Assembly: GCA_020444005.1 (NCBI GenBank)
Contig: JAHLLU010000093.1
Span: 1-7,565, forward strand
DNA: 7,565 bases
Source of the DNA: an archaeon
GTDB taxonomy: Archaea > Thermoproteota > Bathyarchaeia > TCS64
Direction: 5' to 3'
Of this stretch, positions 1-5,719 are shown in pieces. The position numbers were made by a program, and so were the translations under genes. Position 1 is the first letter of the stretch. Each line of letters starts with the position of its first letter. The notes under the pieces were generated by a model. That model did not search any database, had not been told where the DNA came from, and was given only the letters and a program-made list of their open reading frames with translations.

Positions 1-192
1 GCCTACACCTGAGACTCTGTATTTCTCGTAGAGTCTATGGAGGAACTCGCCTTTACCGCATCCAATATCGACGACACGGCTACCTTCAGCTAGGTTAAGT
101 GTATCAACGAAATGTGTCATTTTCTCTGCCCTCATTGGGTTGAGAATACTTTGTTTGGCGTGAACAATCGCCATAAGTTTCCAGAAATCCAT
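1..192 (-). CDS. Class I SAM-dependent methyltransferase, N-terminal 64 residues (cut by window edge)
   Basis: The frame is open from an ATG at 192 to the window edge, giving 64 codons of a larger gene. The protein starts MDFWKLMAIVHAKQ and has the SAM-binding motif I at residues 40-48 (VVDIGCGKG, acidic D42), followed by EFL and a helix leading towards the second strand. This is the usual start of a Rossmann-fold class I methyltransferase. The substrate cannot be told, because the acceptor-binding part lies outside the window. It lies 38 nt downstream of the ferredoxin-type gene on the same strand. A TATA-like box at 210-221 is centred about 24 nt before the ATG, so the gene may have its own, nearly leaderless, transcript. 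There is no earlier in-frame ATG. The family call is firm; the role is unknown. Confidence 0.85.
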   Translation of the reverse strand, partial: MDFWKLMAIVHAKQSILNPMRAEKMTHFVDTLNLAEGSRVVDIGCGKGEFLHRLYEKYRVSGVG

Positions 193-209
193 GAATCCAA
201 GAACACATG

Positions 210-221
210 TATATGATATAA
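210..221 (-). promoter_or_regulatory. Putative TATA box of the methyltransferase gene
   Basis: On the minus strand this reads TTATATCATATA, lying in the 38-nt gap before the ATG at 192. The spacing of about 24 nt fits an archaeal TATA box for a leaderless or near-leaderless transcript. It is read from sequence only. Confidence 0.4.
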
Positions 222-230
222 GGTCGGTGA

Positions 231-935
231 TTAGACCCTGTTGATCTCACCCTTCACGCCAACAACAAGGTTCTGTGATGGGATCATCTTACCGGAAGCC
301 TCGATAGCAAGCTCAGCGATACGCTTCAAACCACTACAACATGGAACTTCCATAGTAGCCACAGTCAAGCTACGGACATTGTTCTTTTGCAGAATCTCGG
401 TTAATTTCTCGAGATAGTGCTGAACATCATCAAACTTGGGGCACCCCATTATTACGCTTCGTCCAGCCAACAGCTTGGCGTGAAGATCGGGTTGAGCGAC
501 AGCTACACAGTCAGCTAGCAGTAGAATGTCCGCGTTATTCCAGAAAGGTGCCTTGATGGGTACTAGGTTTAGCTGTACTGGCCATTGGCGTAGTGTTGTG
601 CCTGTTTCTTGTGTTGGTTTTGGTTCTTCGTCTGGTAGTAGGGATGATACGAAGCTGCATGATATCTGTGGTTTTTCTTCTTCTTTTTTGAGGTACTGGT
701 GTACTGCTGCTTCGTCGAATTCTGGTGCTTCTCTTTCTATGATCTTGATTGCGTCTTGTGGACAGTGTCCTAGGCAGGCGCCCAAGCCGTCGCAGTATAC
801 GTCGCTGACTAGTTTTGCTTTTCCGTTTATGATTTTGAGGGCTCCTTCTGCGCAGTTGGGTATGCATTCTCCGCAGCCGTTGCATTTTTCTTCGTCTATT
901 TCTACGATTTTTCTTTTTACCACACCATTCACCAT
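231..935 (-). CDS. 4Fe-4S dicluster ferredoxin-domain protein with conserved Cys-rich C-terminal domain
   Basis: A 234-residue cytoplasmic iron-sulfur protein. Residues 8-70 form a bacterial-type ferredoxin domain. The first site is complete (C18, C21, C24, C28). The second has C48, C54 and C58 with L51 where the second cysteine normally lies (CDGLGACLGHCP), so it may hold a differently ligated or 3Fe cluster. After a charged linker (about 70-115) comes a C-terminal domain with WPVQL, ADC (C143), GCPKFDD (C165) and MEVPCC (C199, C200). I recall this combination from anaerobes as an iron-sulfur protein family of unknown partner; electron transfer is inferred. The ATG at 935 is preferred over the upstream in-frame ATG at 965, because the TATA box near 973 would put transcription start after 965 and the extra ten residues (MMHSSYETIF) look non-conserved. 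Codon use changes sharply near codon 127 (see findings). Confidence 0.88.
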   Translation of the reverse strand: MVNGVVKRKIVEIDEEKCNGCGECIPNCAEGALKIINGKAKLVSDVYCDGLGACLGHCPQDAIKIIEREAPEFDEAAVHQYLKKEEEKPQISCSFVSSLLPDEEPKPTQETGTTLRQWPVQLNLVPIKAPFWNNADILLLADCVAVAQPDLHAKLLAGRSVIMGCPKFDDVQHYLEKLTEILQKNNVRSLTVATMEVPCCSGLKRIAELAIEASGKMIPSQNLVVGVKGEINRV

Positions 936-966
936 GAAGATTGTTTCATATGAAGAATGCATCATT

Positions 967-977
967 AAAATATAAAG
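967..977 (-). promoter_or_regulatory. Putative TATA box of the ferredoxin-type gene
   Basis: The minus strand reads CTTTATATTTT, centred near 973. It lies about 38 nt before the ATG at 935 but only about 8 nt before the ATG at 965, so it supports the shorter protein. Confidence 0.5.
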
Positions 978-1067
978 TTTAACACCAAAACCCAGAAAAA
1001 ACCAATACTAGGATTATTTCTCCATAAAAACCTAAAACCATGAAACACCACTCATAAGGGAAAGCCC

Positions 1068-1331
1068 TTGGATATCCGGGAATGGCTCAAATCAATACCA
1101 GCAAAAATTAGGGAAATACCAAAAAACATCAAGAATATCCCTAAAGCCATACGTGAAGCCATCACAGGATACAGGAAGAGCTACAAAGCTGGAGTCGAAA
1201 AGTTCGGCGTCTGGTGGAAGGTCTTCCAGATAAGCATCTGGGCGTTTGTACTCATATTCATAATAACCGCTGTAATCATCTTCGTTGTATATGTGCCCAA
1301 GATAGAGATGATCTACTGGGACCTACGCTGA
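1068..1331 (+). CDS. Small single-span membrane protein with an N-terminal proline heptad repeat
   Basis: An 87-residue protein of unknown family and the only plus-strand gene. It is basic and helical for about 50 residues, has one hydrophobic span at about 54-76, and ends in a short tail (VPKIEMIYWDLR). The N-terminal part holds three consecutive heptads of the form I-P-x-x-I-[RK]-[EN] at residues 10-30, with prolines exactly seven apart (P11, P18, P25). This suggests an amphipathic segment lying on the membrane surface. The start is TTG at 1068 with AAGGG at 1056-1060 as a possible ribosome binding site; an in-frame TGA at 1041-1043 rules out an earlier ATG. The size and single span recall SecE/Sss1, but I see no SecE motif. 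It converges on the PUA gene, overlapping its 3' end by 9 bp. It could be spurious, but the strong TM segment and ordered repeat argue for a real gene. Confidence 0.65.
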   Translation: MDIREWLKSIPAKIREIPKNIKNIPKAIREAITGYRKSYKAGVEKFGVWWKVFQISIWAFVLIFIITAVIIFVVYVPKIEMIYWDLR

Positions 1332-1787
1332 GGCGGTTTCCCAGAGCTTGTCCCCCACATAGTGGAGGTTCTGGATAACCTTACCCTTCTTGTTACTGAT
1401 TATCTCAGCGCTGGATTTTCCTGCTTTACCAATCGCCAAGGCTTTTCCGTGGGTAACATCCCTAATAACAACAATAGAGTCCGCATTGAACTCGTCAACT
1501 TCTACGATGCCGGGAGCCATGACGTCAGCGCCGTTACAGACAAACCTGATAGCCCCCATATCCACCACAACTCTTGGAAGAACATCAAGATATGATCCTC
1601 CCAAATATGGGTAAAGACCATTCTCATCATCGATGAACTCCATTACATCATCAAAGATGTAGACCTTCTTCTCCTCAAACTCGGCTACCTCAACCTTCTT
1701 TGCCTCAAGCTCTCCGAATACACTCGATAAACTCTGTAAAAGTTTACGGGCATCCTTGCTTCTCATGGTCTGGCGTCTGCGAATCAA
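1323..1787 (-). CDS. MCT-1-like pre-PUA/PUA-domain RNA-binding protein
   Basis: A 154-residue protein with two parts. Residues 1-75 resemble the archaeal pre-PUA domain (RRRQTMRSKDARKLLQSL, then VYIFDDVMEFI and LYPYLGG). Residues about 76-151 form a PUA domain (PRVVVDMGAIRFVCNGADVM, APGIV, then VVIRDVTHGKALAIGKA). This is the arrangement of archaeal relatives of eukaryotic MCT-1/Tma20, which bind the small ribosomal subunit in translation initiation or recycling; that role comes from the family. I use TTG at 1787 rather than ATG at 1766, because IRRRQTMRSKDA matches the usual basic start of the family and a TATA-like box lies about 32 nt upstream. The gene is 42 nt downstream of the glycosylase and overlaps the convergent small membrane-protein gene by 9 bp. 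Confidence 0.85.
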   Translation of the reverse strand: MIRRRQTMRSKDARKLLQSLSSVFGELEAKKVEVAEFEEKKVYIFDDVMEFIDDENGLYPYLGGSYLDVLPRVVVDMGAIRFVCNGADVMAPGIVEVDEFNADSIVVIRDVTHGKALAIGKAGKSSAEIISNKKGKVIQNLHYVGDKLWETASA

Positions 1788-1811
1788 GACACCACGAAAT
1801 ATGAGACCACA

Positions 1812-1825
1812 CCTTAAAAATAAGG
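1812..1825 (-). promoter_or_regulatory. TATA-like box and T-run between the glycosylase and PUA genes
   Basis: The minus strand reads CCTTATTTTTAAGG, a perfect 5-bp inverted repeat around four bases. It sits just after the glycosylase stop and about 32 nt before the PUA TTG start. The A/T core fits a TATA box for the PUA gene; the T-run could also help end the upstream transcript. The two roles cannot be separated from sequence. Confidence 0.4.
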
Positions 1826-1829
1826 AGGC

Positions 1830-2468
1830 TTACTGCCCACTAAAATCAGCCCTAGCAGCACGTTCACTGAGATAATTATGCCAAAGAATCCTCGCCGCAA
1901 CGCTTCTCCATGGCCTCCAAGCCAATGCGATCTCCGCCGCCTTCTCGTTATCTGGTCGCGTCTCAAGTTGTTTTACTTCCTGCATTGAGGTCAATAGAGC
2001 TAGGTCTCCTCTTGGCCATATGTCTGGGCGTCTCAAGACCATCAAGAGATATATTCCAGCGGTCCATGGCCCAATTCCTTTGAGTGCGGTGAGTGTCTCA
2101 GATACCTCTTTGTCGCTATACTGATTCAACTCGGCTAGATCTAGTTCTCCGCTTTGGATTGATTCTGCTAGTATTCGGCAGTATCGTGTTTTCTGTCTGC
2201 TGAACCCAATTTGTTTTAGCTCTGCGTCATCCAGTGTCAGGAACTCTTCGGGGGTTAGAGGATTAATTCGCATCAGTAGTTTATCGTATGCTGCCTGTGC
2301 CGAGGAGAGCGATACTTGTTGCTCTAGGATTATCTTGACAAGAGTAGAAAACCCGGGTTCTCTCGCCCAGAGAGGAGGGTAACCATGTTTATCGATTACT
2401 TCATGTAGATGAGGATCACGCGCTGCTAGTTCGTCAGCCGCGTTTTGTAGTGATTCCTCGTCAAGCAA
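1830..2468 (-). CDS. AlkA-like DNA-3-methyladenine glycosylase (HhH-GPD family)
   Basis: A 212-residue base-excision-repair enzyme that should remove alkylated bases such as 3-methyladenine by cutting the N-glycosidic bond. The family landmarks are in order: PPLW (31-34), ILEQQVS (47-53), the helix-hairpin-helix around LKGIGPWTAGI (129-139), the catalytic aspartate D155 in WPRGDLAL, and the closing WRPWRSVAARILWHNYL (184-200). There is no FCL iron-sulfur cysteine set, so it belongs with AlkA rather than with Nth/MutY. The start is TTG at 2468; GAGG at 2478-2481, inside the end of the upstream gene, gives a 9-nt spacing. The gene begins 4 nt after the ASCH gene stops, so the two are very likely cotranscribed and translationally coupled. 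It is full length and intact; the exact substrate range is not known. Confidence 0.93.
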   Translation of the reverse strand: MLDEESLQNAADELAARDPHLHEVIDKHGYPPLWAREPGFSTLVKIILEQQVSLSSAQAAYDKLLMRINPLTPEEFLTLDDAELKQIGFSRQKTRYCRILAESIQSGELDLAELNQYSDKEVSETLTALKGIGPWTAGIYLLMVLRRPDIWPRGDLALLTSMQEVKQLETRPDNEKAAEIALAWRPWRSVAARILWHNYLSERAARADFSGQ

Positions 2469-2472
2469 TGGG

Positions 2473-2964
2473 CTAGTCCTCTTGGTATACTATCTCGAAT
2501 CGGCTTAGATCAACCAACATATCCTTGTTGAACTCGAATCCAAGGTCCCGGCCTCTTCGTTCATAGTACTTGTCGTGTTCCTTGAAATAGGTCTCAAGGC
2601 TTCTGTCTCCTTCGCCTTCCCAGTAGGCGTGCTCAGAATCCACATCACTGTACTTGACTCTTCTAACACTCACTGTCTTGATCACAAGAACCGGTTTATC
2701 TCGGCCATCCAGAATAATATCATAGTCGCCTTCCTTGGATTCGGGCCAGCCTTCAAGCTCGTTCTCTTTGACAAGTGAGGTACTGGTACGTTTGATTCCC
2801 TGTTTGATGTATCCAAGTAACTCGTCCATTAGCTCAGGGTTGTCGCCAAAGCCCCACGCATCAGTAAAGTCGCCTTCAATGCCTGTGGCTTTTTTTGCTC
2901 TTTCCCAGAAATCCAGTATCTCCTGTGAGTAAGACAAATTGATCCCACGGAGTAATGGATACAT
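2473..2964 (-). CDS. ASCH-domain protein (YhfF-like, PUA fold)
   Basis: A 163-residue protein. After a helical N-terminus (SQEILDFWERAKKATG) comes the ASCH signature GIKRTSTSL (57-65), then EGWPESKEGDYDIILDG, PVLVIKTVSVRRVKYSDVD (91-109), EGEGDRSLETY (116-126) and a final LVDLSRFEIVY strand. This order is that of YhfF-type ASCH proteins, a PUA-like fold thought to bind or process RNA or modified nucleosides; some relatives hydrolyse acetylcytidine or cut RNA. The activity here is unknown. It is followed after 4 nt by the glycosylase. I keep the ATG at 2964, but a TATA box touches it (2966-2973), so transcripts from that box would begin downstream; TTG at 2937, giving LSYSQEILDFW, is a real alternative and the family usually starts near there. 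Confidence 0.82.
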   Translation of the reverse strand: MYPLLRGINLSYSQEILDFWERAKKATGIEGDFTDAWGFGDNPELMDELLGYIKQGIKRTSTSLVKENELEGWPESKEGDYDIILDGRDKPVLVIKTVSVRRVKYSDVDSEHAYWEGEGDRSLETYFKEHDKYYERRGRDLGFEFNKDMLVDLSRFEIVYQED

Positions 2965-2965
2965 G

Positions 2966-2973
2966 TTATAAAA
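2966..2973 (-). promoter_or_regulatory. Putative TATA box of the ASCH-glycosylase unit
   Basis: The minus strand reads TTTTATAA in the 27-nt gap between the aminotransferase stop and the ASCH ATG. Only 1 nt separates it from that ATG, which implies a transcription start inside the annotated ORF, near 2940. Confidence 0.45.
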
Positions 2974-2980
2974 ATTGGTT

Positions 2981-2991
2981 GAAAAAAGGGT
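2981..2991 (-). terminator. T-run after the aminotransferase gene
   Basis: Directly after the aminotransferase stop the minus strand reads ACCCTTTTTTC, a six-T run of the kind that ends transcription in archaea without a hairpin. It separates this gene from the ASCH promoter just downstream. Confidence 0.4.
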
Positions 2992-4089
2992 TTAGAGGTT
3001 CTTCATGAACCTTTCGAGCCTTGCGACGCCTTCCTTTAGGAGTGGCATTGGCTGACATAGAGGTACGCGAACCATTCCATCCTGTCCTGGTCCGAATGTG
3101 TGACCGGGGCTGAACATTAGGTTCTCCTCTTTTGCTAGCTTGTCGGTGAACTCTTGGCTTCCCATGCCTGTGCTCTTTGCATCAAACCATGCGTAGAAGC
3201 TTCCTTCAAACAGGTCACATGTGAGTCCATCGATGGCGTCTACTGCGGGGCAGAAGTATTTTCTTCGCTCATCGTATGCCTTGACGCGTTCATCGACGTA
3301 CTTGAAGTCGCCGTTGAGTGCCGCTGCGCCTGCTGCGTATAGGAATGTTGGTGGTCTTGGCGCCGCCATTCCCGCGATTCCCTTGGCTTTCTTCTCGTAC
3401 ATCTCGGGTACGATGATGTAGCCGAGTCTCCAGCCTGTCATGCTGAATGTCTTGCTGAAGCTCATGATGTTGATGGTGCGCTTGGCGTACTCCTCGCTGA
3501 GGCTCGCTGTTGAGACGAACTTGTTGTCATCGTAGACGAAGTGGAGATAAATCTCGTCGCTGTAGATGCCCATATCATGGTCTACTGCTAGGTCTCCGAT
3601 GGCTCGTAGCTCTTTCTCGGTGAAGACTGTACCAGTGGGGTTGTTTGGGTTGCATACAAGCACTGCCTTGGTCTTGGGTGTTATCGCCTCAGCGATATCA
3701 TCCAAGTCTGGGTGGTACTTGTTCTCTCTTTCTAGCTGGACAAGGTTCTGTTTGACACCGAGTCCGTTGAGAATGTTGAAGTGTCCACGGTATGTGGGTT
3801 CGAACATGAGTATCTCGTCACCGGCGTCCAGAATTGTGCGTAGTGCAACGTATAGTGCTGCGCTGCTTCCTGCGCATGGGATTACTGCTGAGTCTGGGTA
3901 TGTGACTCCTCCGAATCGTTTGTAGTAGTCTACTACTGCGTCTCTGAATACCTTTGGTTTGTCTGTCTGGAACCCGTAGTGGGTCCACTCGCCGCCTTCC
4001 TTCATCTTCTCGATGGCTGCATCGAAGACGTAGCTTGGGGCTTCTACGTCGGGGTCGCCGACGCTGAGTACAATCTTTTCCTTGGACAT
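2992..4089 (-). CDS. PLP-dependent aminotransferase, class I/II (aspartate aminotransferase fold)
   Basis: A full-length 365-residue cytoplasmic enzyme of fold type I. It should move an amino group between an amino acid and a 2-oxo acid. Visible landmarks are VGDPD (10-14), the cofactor-phosphate loop GSSAALY (74-80), NPNNPTG (147-153), SDEIY with D178, the Schiff-base lysine K213 in SFSKTFSMTGWRLGY, and R341 in MVRVPLCQP, the carboxylate-binding arginine. The specific amino acid cannot be read from the sequence; aspartate, alanine or aromatic substrates are all possible. The start is ATG at 4089, with a TATA box near 4122 and a T-run after the stop, so it looks monocistronic. Codons end mostly in C, A or G, which suggests good expression. 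The 136-bp stretch upstream (4090-4225) holds no gene. Confidence 0.92.
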   Translation of the reverse strand: MSKEKIVLSVGDPDVEAPSYVFDAAIEKMKEGGEWTHYGFQTDKPKVFRDAVVDYYKRFGGVTYPDSAVIPCAGSSAALYVALRTILDAGDEILMFEPTYRGHFNILNGLGVKQNLVQLERENKYHPDLDDIAEAITPKTKAVLVCNPNNPTGTVFTEKELRAIGDLAVDHDMGIYSDEIYLHFVYDDNKFVSTASLSEEYAKRTINIMSFSKTFSMTGWRLGYIIVPEMYEKKAKGIAGMAAPRPPTFLYAAGAAALNGDFKYVDERVKAYDERRKYFCPAVDAIDGLTCDLFEGSFYAWFDAKSTGMGSQEFTDKLAKEENLMFSPGHTFGPGQDGMVRVPLCQPMPLLKEGVARLERFMKNL

Positions 4090-4118
4090 TGATTGATCTA
4101 CTGTACTCCTTTCTAATC

Positions 4119-4126
4119 GTATTTAA
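4119..4126 (-). promoter_or_regulatory. Putative TATA box of the aminotransferase gene
   Basis: The minus strand reads TTAAATAC, centred about 33 nt before the ATG at 4089, leaving a leader of roughly ten bases. AAAGGAG lies between box and ATG but is too far upstream for a normal ribosome binding site and may fall at the transcript's 5' end. Confidence 0.45.
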
Positions 4127-4225
4127 GAAACACCACAAATGGACACTGATGGTAATTACTACATTAAGACCCTATGAAAGTGGAATAAATTATACTCATA
4201 GATAAGACAGCGAATGGCGTTGGAC

Positions 4226-4966
4226 CTAATTGTTCATAAATAATTTCGTGATTAGGAAATAAGTTGTTACTGCGATTCCATCAGAGGCGTTGTGTAACAA
4301 AATAGGTCCAAGAAGGCTGTTTGTTTTTTCATAAACATAGCCATATAACAATCCTAATCCAAGGGCAAAGGTAAGTTGCATTGGATTGTAGTAAACTATC
4401 TCAAAAGGGAAAATCGTAAACCCGATGTGAGCCAAAGCAAAGATCACTGACGAAAACATGTTTGCGTAGGATAATGTGATGTTACCAATGCGTATATGGT
4501 TTTTCCAGTTTCTTGATAATATTCCCATACCAAGGGCTCTGAATAATATCTCCTCAGAAACCCCAGGCATAGTAACAGAGAAGCTAAGATTAATCAAATA
4601 ATTGAGCCAAGTTGCAGGATAAGTTAAAATCGGTTGCCACCCAGAAAGAACCTGCGTGATTATTGTTCCAACAGGAAGACAGACGGCAAACCCGATACAG
4701 AACTTTTTCACAATTTTCAGGGTATAATCTGAGTTATTTGTGTTGAATCCCCATTCATGAAGCGATTTGCCCCAGAAGGGTAAACCCATTATCATCAGTG
4801 CGAATAACATTTGTAGTAAATGGTGGGAGAAATTCCAAGTTGTTGAAGCAAATATGAATAGTTTATTGGATAGGTTTGTAGCCACAACTGGTAGATACAA
4901 ACATAGAAACAGCGCCACAATCAAGTGCACATATTTCTGAATTGAATTATTAAACAAAATTTTCAA
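4226..4966 (-). CDS. CPBP-family intramembrane metalloprotease (CAAX protease/Abi type)
   Basis: A 246-residue multi-span membrane protein. It carries the three motifs of the CPBP family: EEILFRALGMG (E138, E139, R143), FALAHIGF (H180) and LLHNASDG (H225). These place glutamates and histidines for a metal-dependent protease inside the membrane. Family members process prenylated proteins or peptides, or give bacteriocin self-immunity; the target here is unknown. Hydrophobic segments are seen at about 12-30, 38-62, 88-106, 121-133, 165-187, 196-212 and 219-240. The start is TTG at 4966. An ATG at 4980-4982 is out of frame by one base across an A5 tract; removing one A would give MSKTKLKILF. The gene is the last of a three-gene unit, 43 nt after the small membrane protein, and is clearly more A/T-rich than the aminotransferase. 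Confidence 0.85.
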   Translation of the reverse strand: MKILFNNSIQKYVHLIVALFLCLYLPVVATNLSNKLFIFASTTWNFSHHLLQMLFALMIMGLPFWGKSLHEWGFNTNNSDYTLKIVKKFCIGFAVCLPVGTIITQVLSGWQPILTYPATWLNYLINLSFSVTMPGVSEEILFRALGMGILSRNWKNHIRIGNITLSYANMFSSVIFALAHIGFTIFPFEIVYYNPMQLTFALGLGLLYGYVYEKTNSLLGPILLHNASDGIAVTTYFLITKLFMNN

Positions 4967-5009
4967 CTTCGTTTTTACTCATCAACAGTTCTCAAGAAAA
5001 AGGGGAGGG

Positions 5010-5348
5010 TTATCGTAAGAATAGGAACAACCCTGGTCCTGCTAGTAATAACCCTATTACGACGTTTATGAAAACCATCAACAAGGTGATTAACACAGCG
5101 TTTTTCCAAGAAGTCCCCCAATATTTACGTACCAAATATAGGTAGGCTATTATCTGCAGTAACTCTGCTATCTCTGCGCCAATAAAGACCTGTATCAAGG
5201 CGTTTATAACTGTAAATACAGCTGTAATTTTTACGGCATCCCAAAAAACTACACTATCTGGTCCTAGCATATGTTTAGCGGCATACCAAAGAGCTGGAGC
5301 TTGGAAAATAATATTAAAAATAATTAATCCAATGAGATTTCCAAACAT
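5010..5348 (-). CDS. Small four-span membrane protein of unknown function
   Basis: A 112-residue, very hydrophobic protein that I do not recognise. Likely membrane segments are at about 3-24, 38-60, 62-74 and 82-110, with short charged turns (KHMLGPD, VRKYWGTSWKN). A conserved enzyme motif is not evident. The start is a good ATG at 5348, only 2 nt after the stop of the zinc-ribbon DUF4342 gene, and the CPBP protease gene follows after 43 nt. It is therefore probably cotranscribed and may form a membrane complex with one or both neighbours; that is inference from position. A C-rich stretch with a T5 run follows its stop (minus strand CCCTCCCCTTTTTC), which could weaken transcription into the CPBP gene. 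Confidence 0.7.
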   Translation of the reverse strand: MFGNLIGLIIFNIIFQAPALWYAAKHMLGPDSVVFWDAVKITAVFTVINALIQVFIGAEIAELLQIIAYLYLVRKYWGTSWKNAVLITLLMVFINVVIGLLLAGPGLFLFLR

Positions 5349-5350
5349 GG

Positions 5351-5665
5351 TTATTCTTTTCGTTCGATCTTTATTTTAGCGTGGGTAGCTATTGCCGCTA
5401 CAGCGCCTAGAGCCGCCATATAGGGGAAGAAAACTGTTCCAATAGCCGCAAAGGTCATGGGTATATCAAGTATTGTATTTCCTTCATCGTTTTCAACGAT
5501 GAGTTTTCTAACATTTCCTTCTTCAACTAGCTCTTTTACTTTGGCAACCAGGTTCTCTGTTTTTACAGTGATTTCCTCGTATTTACTTTCTTTAAATGAG
5601 GCACCACATTGGTTACAGAAGACTGCGTCTTCAGGGTTTTCTGCTTCACATTTTTTGCAGTTCAT
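5351..5665 (-). CDS. Zinc-ribbon plus DUF4342 domain membrane protein
   Basis: A protein of about 104 residues. Residues 1-24 form a zinc ribbon with two CxxC knuckles (C3, C6, C17, C20; MNCKKCEAENPEDAVFCNQC). Residues about 30-104 match DUF4342: EEITVKTENLVAKVKELVEE, then the strand pair RKLIVENDEGNTILDIPM and a hydrophobic segment (FAAIGTVFFPYMAALGAVAA) ending in a short basic strand (KIKIERKE). The function of DUF4342 is unknown; the hydrophobic part suggests a membrane-associated protein. The frame is open further (TTG at 5707, ATG at 5686), but the TATA box centred near 5694 makes the ATG at 5665 the best start, and it gives the usual MNCxxC beginning of such ribbons. It is the first gene of a unit with the four-span protein and the CPBP protease. 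Confidence 0.82.
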   Translation of the reverse strand: MNCKKCEAENPEDAVFCNQCGASFKESKYEEITVKTENLVAKVKELVEEGNVRKLIVENDEGNTILDIPMTFAAIGTVFFPYMAALGAVAAIATHAKIKIERKE

Positions 5666-5688
5666 AGCGGGCAGTAATAAAGACATAC

Positions 5689-5698
5689 CATATATTTC
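5689..5698 (-). promoter_or_regulatory. Putative TATA box of the DUF4342-CPBP unit
   Basis: The minus strand reads GAAATATATG, centred about 29 nt before the ATG at 5665. It is too close to the ATG at 5686 for that start to be used from this promoter. Confidence 0.5.
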
Positions 5699-5719
5699 TT
5701 GGTTCAATTAAAACGAGAC

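Noticed and set aside
526..975. Plus-strand open frame of 149 codons
   Set aside because: It is antisense to the ferredoxin-type gene. Its Ser/Phe-rich product is what the complement of an A/C-rich coding strand produces, and it has no motif or promoter.
1068..1331. SecE/Sss1 protein translocase subunit
   Set aside because: The size and single C-terminal span fit, but the typical SecE cytoplasmic helix motif before the span is absent, and the proline heptads do not fit that family.
1812..1825. Operator for a repressor, from the 5-bp inverted repeat
   Set aside because: The arms are short and A/T-rich, and the site is explained by a TATA box and T-run.
3566..3925. Plus-strand open frame of 119 codons
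   Set aside because: It lies wholly inside the aminotransferase gene on the other strand and shows no family features; the aminotransferase motifs are complete.
4090..4225. Hidden small gene or RNA in the gap upstream of the aminotransferase
   Set aside because: I found no convincing start plus coding frame, tRNA-like fold or hairpin; only the aminotransferase promoter is supported.
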